From NCBI RefSeq assembly GCF_000382045.1, contig NZ_KB907469.1:1-64000 (forward strand): 64,000 nt of DNA. Reading direction: 5' to 3'. Below are positions 60,295 to 64,000 of this stretch, one piece after another. Made by a program: the position numbers and the translations under genes. The stretch comes from Variovorax atrisoli 110B. GTDB lineage: Bacteria > Pseudomonadota > Gammaproteobacteria > Burkholderiales > Burkholderiaceae_C. Position 1 is the stretch's first letter. Every line of letters starts with the position of its first letter. The notes under the pieces were generated by a model. It did not search any database, was not told the origin of the DNA, and saw only the letters and a program-made list of their open reading frames with translations.

Positions 60295-60648
60295 ATGGCT
60301 TCCATCACCCGCTACCACGTCGGCCCGCGTCTTTCGGAGACGGCCGTGCACAACGGCACCGTCTACCTCGCTGGCCAGGTGCCCGACGACACCACGCAGG
60401 ACATCCGCGGCCAGACCACGCAGGTGCTCGGCATGGTCGACCGCCTGCTCGCCGAGGCCGGCAGCGACAAGTCGCGCATCCTCATGACGCAGATCTTCCT
60501 GGCCGACATCAACGACATCACCGCCATGAACGAGGTGTGGGACGCCTGGATCCCGGCCGGCAACACGCCGCCGCGCGCCACCGTGCAGGCCAAGATGGCC
60601 AACACGGCCTACAAGATCGAGATCGTGGTGACGGCCGCCCAGGCCTGA
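60295..60648 (+). CDS. RidA-family protein (YjgF/UK114)
   Basis: A 117-residue RidA-type protein that hydrolyses reactive enamine and imine intermediates. The N-terminal VYLAGQVPDDTTQDI, the arginine in PPRATVQ and the C-terminal EIVVTA match the family; the arginine is the usual substrate-binding residue. It is probably in the plsY operon. Confidence 0.92.
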   Translation: MASITRYHVGPRLSETAVHNGTVYLAGQVPDDTTQDIRGQTTQVLGMVDRLLAEAGSDKSRILMTQIFLADINDITAMNEVWDAWIPAGNTPPRATVQAKMANTAYKIEIVVTAAQA

Positions 60649-60689
60649 TCCGACAGGGTTCTTTTCGCGAGGGCCGCCGCGCACGGCCG

Positions 60690-60760
60690 CCCGAAGCGGC
60701 CGGCCCGCCCCCGGTAGGGGGTTGGCGAAGCGCACGCAGTGCGCGCAGCCTGGGGGCGAG
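60690..60760. repeat. dispersed intergenic repeat, family A copy 2
   Basis: Between ridA and the retropepsin gene (convergent). It shares CCCCCGGTAGGGGG and GGCGAAGCGCACGCAGTGCG with the copy at 37076 and ends at CCTGGGGG, 4 nt from the retropepsin stop. Confidence 0.65.
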
Positions 60761-60763
60761 CAA

Positions 60764-61408
60764 TCAATATCGCTTCTCCAGGACCATCTGGTCCGCGTCG
60801 CGGCGCATCGAGAAGCGGTTGATGAAGCTGTTGCCCAGTAGCACGTAGGGCATGCCCTGAGGCGAGACGATGGCGTCGATGTCGTACACCTCCACGTCGC
60901 CCACGCGCACCGACTGCAGGCGCAGCTTGTAGCCGGTAGCCGTGCCGTTGGCGGTGTTCATCAGCACGCGCTGGCCCTTGCTGTAGTCCAGTCCGATGCG
61001 CTGGGCGTCGTCGGCCGACAGCGCGATGGCCGTGGCGCCCGTGTCGAGCATGAAGGTGACCGGCCGGCCGTTGATGGCGCCCTGGGTCATGAAGTGCCCG
61101 CGGCTGTCGGCCGACAGCACCACGCGGCTTCCGCCGCCGCCCGAGCTCCCACCGCCGCCGATGCTCACCGGCGTGTCCATGCGCAGGTTGACGCGCTTGC
61201 CCTCCATCTCGACCACCGCCTGCTCTGCCTGCAGCGAGATCAGCTTCACGCCCTGGTAGCTCTCGCCGACCGCCACCGTCTTGGGCGGATTGCCGTTCAC
61301 GATCAGGATCGCCCGGCTGCCGATGCTGCCGGTCAGGGTGACCGAGCCAGCTGCGTGCGCCACGGCGGCGGCAGCGAAGAGCTGCGCTGCGACGAGAAGA
61401 TGTTTCAT
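60764..61408 (-). CDS. retropepsin-like aspartic protease, TIGR02281-type
   Basis: A 214-residue secreted protein: signal peptide ending AHAAG, a glycine-rich linker (about residues 85-95) and a C-terminal domain with FMLDTGATAIALS, the aspartic protease DTGA motif in which one copy per chain acts as a dimer. It belongs to the bacterial clan AA single-lobe proteases (retroviral-like). It lies 3' of a family A repeat at 61466 and is convergent with ridA. The substrate is unknown. Confidence 0.85.
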   Translation of the reverse strand: MKHLLVAAQLFAAAAVAHAAGSVTLTGSIGSRAILIVNGNPPKTVAVGESYQGVKLISLQAEQAVVEMEGKRVNLRMDTPVSIGGGGSSGGGGSRVVLSADSRGHFMTQGAINGRPVTFMLDTGATAIALSADDAQRIGLDYSKGQRVLMNTANGTATGYKLRLQSVRVGDVEVYDIDAIVSPQGMPYVLLGNSFINRFSMRRDADQMVLEKRY

Positions 61409-61465
61409 ACGAGGCTTGCTGCTCCAAGTGCCAGATATCGGTCGTGCGACCCGAATAGACCAGGA

Positions 61466-61552
61466 ATACCGCGGAACCGGCTCCGCCGGGCCGCCGGTAT
61501 TGCCCCCGGCGAGGGGGTTGGCGGCCACACGAAGTGGGCAAGCCTGGGGGAG
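61466..61552. repeat. dispersed intergenic repeat, family A copy 3
   Basis: About 90 nt upstream of the retropepsin gene and beginning 8 nt past the yajQ stop; shares GCGGAACCGGCTCCGCCGGG, TGCCCCCGGCGAGGGGGTTGG and AGCCTGGGGG with the other copies. Confidence 0.7.
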
Positions 61553-61560
61553 GACCGCTA

Positions 61561-62046
61561 TCAGTCCCTGAAGTTGTTGAAGGTGAGGGGCATGTCCGGC
61601 ACGTCCTTCTTGATCAGCGCCATGGCCGCCTGCAGGTCGTCGCGCTTGGCGCCCGTGACGCGCACCGCGTCGCCCTGGATCGCCGCCTGGACCTTGAGCT
61701 TGCTGTCCTTGATGACGCGCGTGATCTTCTTGGCCTGCTCGCTCTCGATGCCGTTCTTGATCTTGATGACCTGCTTGACCTTGTCGCCGCCCATCTTCTG
61801 GACGTCGCCCTTGTCGAGGAAGCGCACGTCGACGTTGCGCTTGGTGAGCTTGTTGCGAAGGATGTCCTCGACCTGGACGAGCTGGAACTCGGCGTCTCCG
61901 ATCATCGTGATTTCCTTGTCCTTGAGCTCGACGGCGGCGGCCGTGCCCTTGAAATCGAAGCGCGTGGCGATTTCCTTGGCGGTGTTCTCGACTGCGTTCT
62001 TCACCTCGGGAAGGTTGGGTTCGCAGACGGTATCGAAGGACGGCAT
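61561..62046 (-). CDS. yajQ: YajQ-family nucleotide-binding protein
   Basis: A 161-residue YajQ with FDTVCEPNLPEVKNAVENTAKEI at the start and FDFKGT, LRNKLTKR and AIQGDAVRVTGAKRDDLQ elements. Family members bind nucleotides and have been linked to cyclic di-GMP. The longer frame to 62217 overlaps murB and is a shadow. It is divergent from murB with a 47-nt gap. Confidence 0.93.
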   Translation of the reverse strand: MPSFDTVCEPNLPEVKNAVENTAKEIATRFDFKGTAAAVELKDKEITMIGDAEFQLVQVEDILRNKLTKRNVDVRFLDKGDVQKMGGDKVKQVIKIKNGIESEQAKKITRVIKDSKLKVQAAIQGDAVRVTGAKRDDLQAAMALIKKDVPDMPLTFNNFRD

Positions 62047-62093
62047 GGACTCTCTCCTGAATTCTTCACGGGTGCAGATGCGACAATTCTCCC

Positions 62094-63146
62094 ATGATCG
62101 TGGAGTCCAACGTCCCGCTGCAGCCCTACAACAGCTTCGGCATCGTCGCGCGCGCACAGCATCTCGCGCGCATTGCAGGCGAGGCCGATCTGGCCGCGCT
62201 GCGCGACGATCCGGCATGGCGCGACGCGCCCCGTTTCGTGCTCGGCGGCGGCAGCAACATCGTGCTGACGGGCGACGTGAAATCGCTGGTGCTGAAGGTC
62301 GAGATCAAGGGCCTGCGCCTGCTCGAGGAAACCCCGCGCGCCTGGATCGTGGAGGCCGGCGCAGGCGAAACCTGGCACGACGCCGTCGAATGGATGGTGC
62401 GCAACGGCTATCCGGGGCTCGAGAACCTGGCGCTGATCCCGGGAACGGTGGGCGGCTCGCCGGTGCAGAACATCGGCGCCTATGGCGTCGAGCTGCAGGA
62501 CCGCTTCGACTCGCTCGACGCCTTCGACTGGGAAACTGGCCGCAGCTTCAGCCTCGACGCGGCCCAGTGCGCCTTCGGCTACCGCGATTCGGTCTTCAAG
62601 CATGCGCGCAGCAGCCCGAACGACTTCGGCCTGGCGGGCAGGGCGGTGATCACCCGGGTGCGCTTTCGCCTGCCCAAGCCGTGGAAACCGGTGGTCGGCT
62701 ACCTCGATCTCGAGCGGAAGATGGAGGAAAGCGGCAACTTCACGCCGAGCGCGCAGGACATCTTCGACTGGATCTGTGCCATCCGCCGCGCCAAGCTGCC
62801 CGACTGGCGCGTGCTGGGCAATGCCGGCAGCTTCTTCAAGAATCCGACGGTCACGCCCGAGCAGTGCGCCGACATCATCGCGCGCGACCCGAAGATCGTT
62901 CACTACCCGATGGACGACGGCAGCATCAAGCTGGCTGCGGGCTGGCTCATCGACGCCTGCGGATGGAAAGGCAAGTCGGTGGGCAATGCCGGCGTCTACG
63001 AGCGGCAGGCTCTGGTGCTGGTCAATCGCGGCGGCCGCGAGAACCCTGTGACCGGTGGCGAGGTGATGACGCTCGCCAAGGCCATCCAGACCAGCGTGTA
63101 CGAGCGTTTCGGCATTCGGCTGGAGCCGGAACCGGTGGTGGTCTGA
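62094..63146 (+). CDS. murB: UDP-N-acetylenolpyruvoylglucosamine reductase
   Basis: A 350-residue FAD enzyme that makes UDP-MurNAc in cell wall synthesis. The FAD motif LGGGSNIV, the ENLALIPGTVGGSPVQNIGAYG core, the catalytic Ser region VLGNAGSFFKNPTV and the C-terminal LEPEPVVV are complete. Length is normal. Another gene follows 16 nt later. Confidence 0.95.
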   Translation: MIVESNVPLQPYNSFGIVARAQHLARIAGEADLAALRDDPAWRDAPRFVLGGGSNIVLTGDVKSLVLKVEIKGLRLLEETPRAWIVEAGAGETWHDAVEWMVRNGYPGLENLALIPGTVGGSPVQNIGAYGVELQDRFDSLDAFDWETGRSFSLDAAQCAFGYRDSVFKHARSSPNDFGLAGRAVITRVRFRLPKPWKPVVGYLDLERKMEESGNFTPSAQDIFDWICAIRRAKLPDWRVLGNAGSFFKNPTVTPEQCADIIARDPKIVHYPMDDGSIKLAAGWLIDACGWKGKSVGNAGVYERQALVLVNRGGRENPVTGGEVMTLAKAIQTSVYERFGIRLEPEPVVV

Positions 63147-63162
63147 CGGATCGTCGGGCGAC

Positions 63163-64000
63163 ATGGATCTCGACTTCCTGCACCTGAATTTCCGCCGCCG
63201 CATCGGCGCCCTCGTCTGGGCTCGCCGGGCCGTGCCCGTGGTCGCACTGCTGGCGCTCTTCCTCGGAACGCGTCGCTGGGGCTCGATGGTGGCGGTGATC
63301 TTGTTCGCGCTGCTGTTCGCGGCGGTCCTCAAGTTCCTCGAGACCAGCCTGCGGCGGCAGTTCATCCGCGAGGCGCGGCTGCCGCCCTTCCTGGTCGGCA
63401 AGCTGTGCCAGGCGCATCCGCAGCTCAGCCGGCGCGACGCCGAACTGGTGCTGCGCGGCCTGCGCCAGTTCTTCATGGCGCACCTGCGCAGCGATCGCAA
63501 GTTCGTGGCCATGCCCTCGAAGGTGGTCGACACGGCGTGGCACGAGTTCATCCTGCACACGCAGGGCTACCAGAACTGGTGCAAGGCGGCCTTCGGCGGC
63601 ATGCTGCACCACAGCCCGGCGGAGGTGCTGGGCCGCGACCCCAAGCGCAACGACGGCCTGCGCCGCACCTGGTACTGGGCCTGCAAGGAAGAGAGCATCG
63701 ACCCGCGCAAGCCGGCGCGGCTGCCGCTCTTGTTCGCGCTGGACATCAAGTTCGCCATCGAAGGCGGCTTCCATTACGTGCCCGACTGCCGCGCAGTCGA
63801 GCGGCACATCGGCTCGGACGCCCACTGCGGCACCAGTTTCGGCGATTCGTCTTCTGACGGCGGCAGTTCGGGCGACGCCGGCGGCTTCGGCGGCAGCGAG
63901 TCGAGCAGCAGCAGCGATGGCGGCTCCAGCGACGGCGGTTCGTCCGATGGCGGAAGCGGATGCGGCGGTGGGGGTTGCGGAGGCGGCTGCGGCGGAGGCG
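63163..64000 (+). CDS. glycine-rich domain protein-like (GRDP type), truncated by the window edge
   Basis: At least 279 residues, running off the window. Two N-terminal membrane segments (ALVWARRAVPVVALLALFLG and MVAVILFALLFAAVLKFL) precede a domain with VDTAWHEFILHTQGYQNWC, which matches the conserved element of glycine-rich domain proteins (GRDP-like, WHxFxLHxxxY). After about residue 220 it becomes Ser/Gly/Asp-rich and then CGGGGCGGGC. It follows murB after 16 nt. Function unknown. Confidence 0.7.
   Translation, partial: MDLDFLHLNFRRRIGALVWARRAVPVVALLALFLGTRRWGSMVAVILFALLFAAVLKFLETSLRRQFIREARLPPFLVGKLCQAHPQLSRRDAELVLRGLRQFFMAHLRSDRKFVAMPSKVVDTAWHEFILHTQGYQNWCKAAFGGMLHHSPAEVLGRDPKRNDGLRRTWYWACKEESIDPRKPARLPLLFALDIKFAIEGGFHYVPDCRAVERHIGSDAHCGTSFGDSSSDGGSSGDAGGFGGSESSSSSDGGSSDGGSSDGGSGCGGGGCGGGCGGG

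Noticed and set aside
63840..64000. Low-complexity GGC-rich DNA as a structural repeat
   Set aside because: It encodes a Ser/Gly/Cys-rich protein tail in frame with a real gene.

Overview
The window is GC-rich, densely coding DNA of a betaproteobacterium, most likely Variovorax or a close Comamonadaceae relative. The assignment rests on base composition, gene content (MetNIQ clusters, IorAB fusion, class I fructose bisphosphatase, RF2 with a frameshift site) and short intergenic GC-rich repeats that recur after stop codons. This is inference from reading, not from a database search. No origin, insertion sequence, transposase, integrase or CRISPR array was found.

Layout. 1-5.5 kb: the end of a DMSO-reductase-type operon (Fe-S subunit and membrane anchor), a lipoprotein histidine phosphatase of the inositol polyphosphate phosphatase type, a membrane protein and an Lrp/AsnC regulator. 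5.6-17.4 kb: a sugar locus that reads as deoxyribose (or deoxyribonucleoside sugar) catabolism: a DeoR-type repressor divergent from deoC, a two-domain aldehyde dehydrogenase, a RbsD/FucU mutarotase, a ribokinase, a four-gene ABC importer and an AraC regulator. DeoC would make acetaldehyde and glyceraldehyde-3-phosphate, and the dehydrogenase would oxidise the aldehyde. 17.5-22.1 kb: a fused indolepyruvate ferredoxin oxidoreductase and a phosphate acyltransferase.

22.5-33 kb is a type VI secretion (T6SS) effector island: hcp, a VgrG with a C-terminal HExxH domain, a candidate immunity gene, an EagR-type chaperone, a prePAAR-PAAR-Rhs effector with a variable C-terminal toxin, and a run of small candidate immunity genes. 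It is followed by a promoter-small ORF-terminator unit and an array of eight unusual tRNA genes (33.37-34.13 kb), then a zinc-less sirtuin and a second hcp whose protein differs from the first only in its last residue. A second T6SS cluster at 48.3-55.9 kb (minus strand) holds vgrG, a small membrane protein, a DUF2169-pentapeptide protein, a pentapeptide-repeat protein, DUF3540 and a stand-alone DUF4150 PAAR-like protein, with no recognisable toxin. No T6SS core genes (sheath, baseplate, ClpV) lie in the window, so both are auxiliary clusters.

The rest is mainly housekeeping. 36-41.7 kb: tRNA-Thr, fbp, pepN, a HAD phosphatase and prfB. 41.8-48.1 kb: methionine/sulfur uptake with three MetQ-like proteins, MetN, MetI, an acireductone dioxygenase-like cupin and a flavin monooxygenase. 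56-64 kb: an alpha/beta hydrolase, aldo/keto reductase, YbaK deacylase, plsY, RidA, a retropepsin-like protease, yajQ, murB and the start of a glycine-rich protein cut by the window edge.
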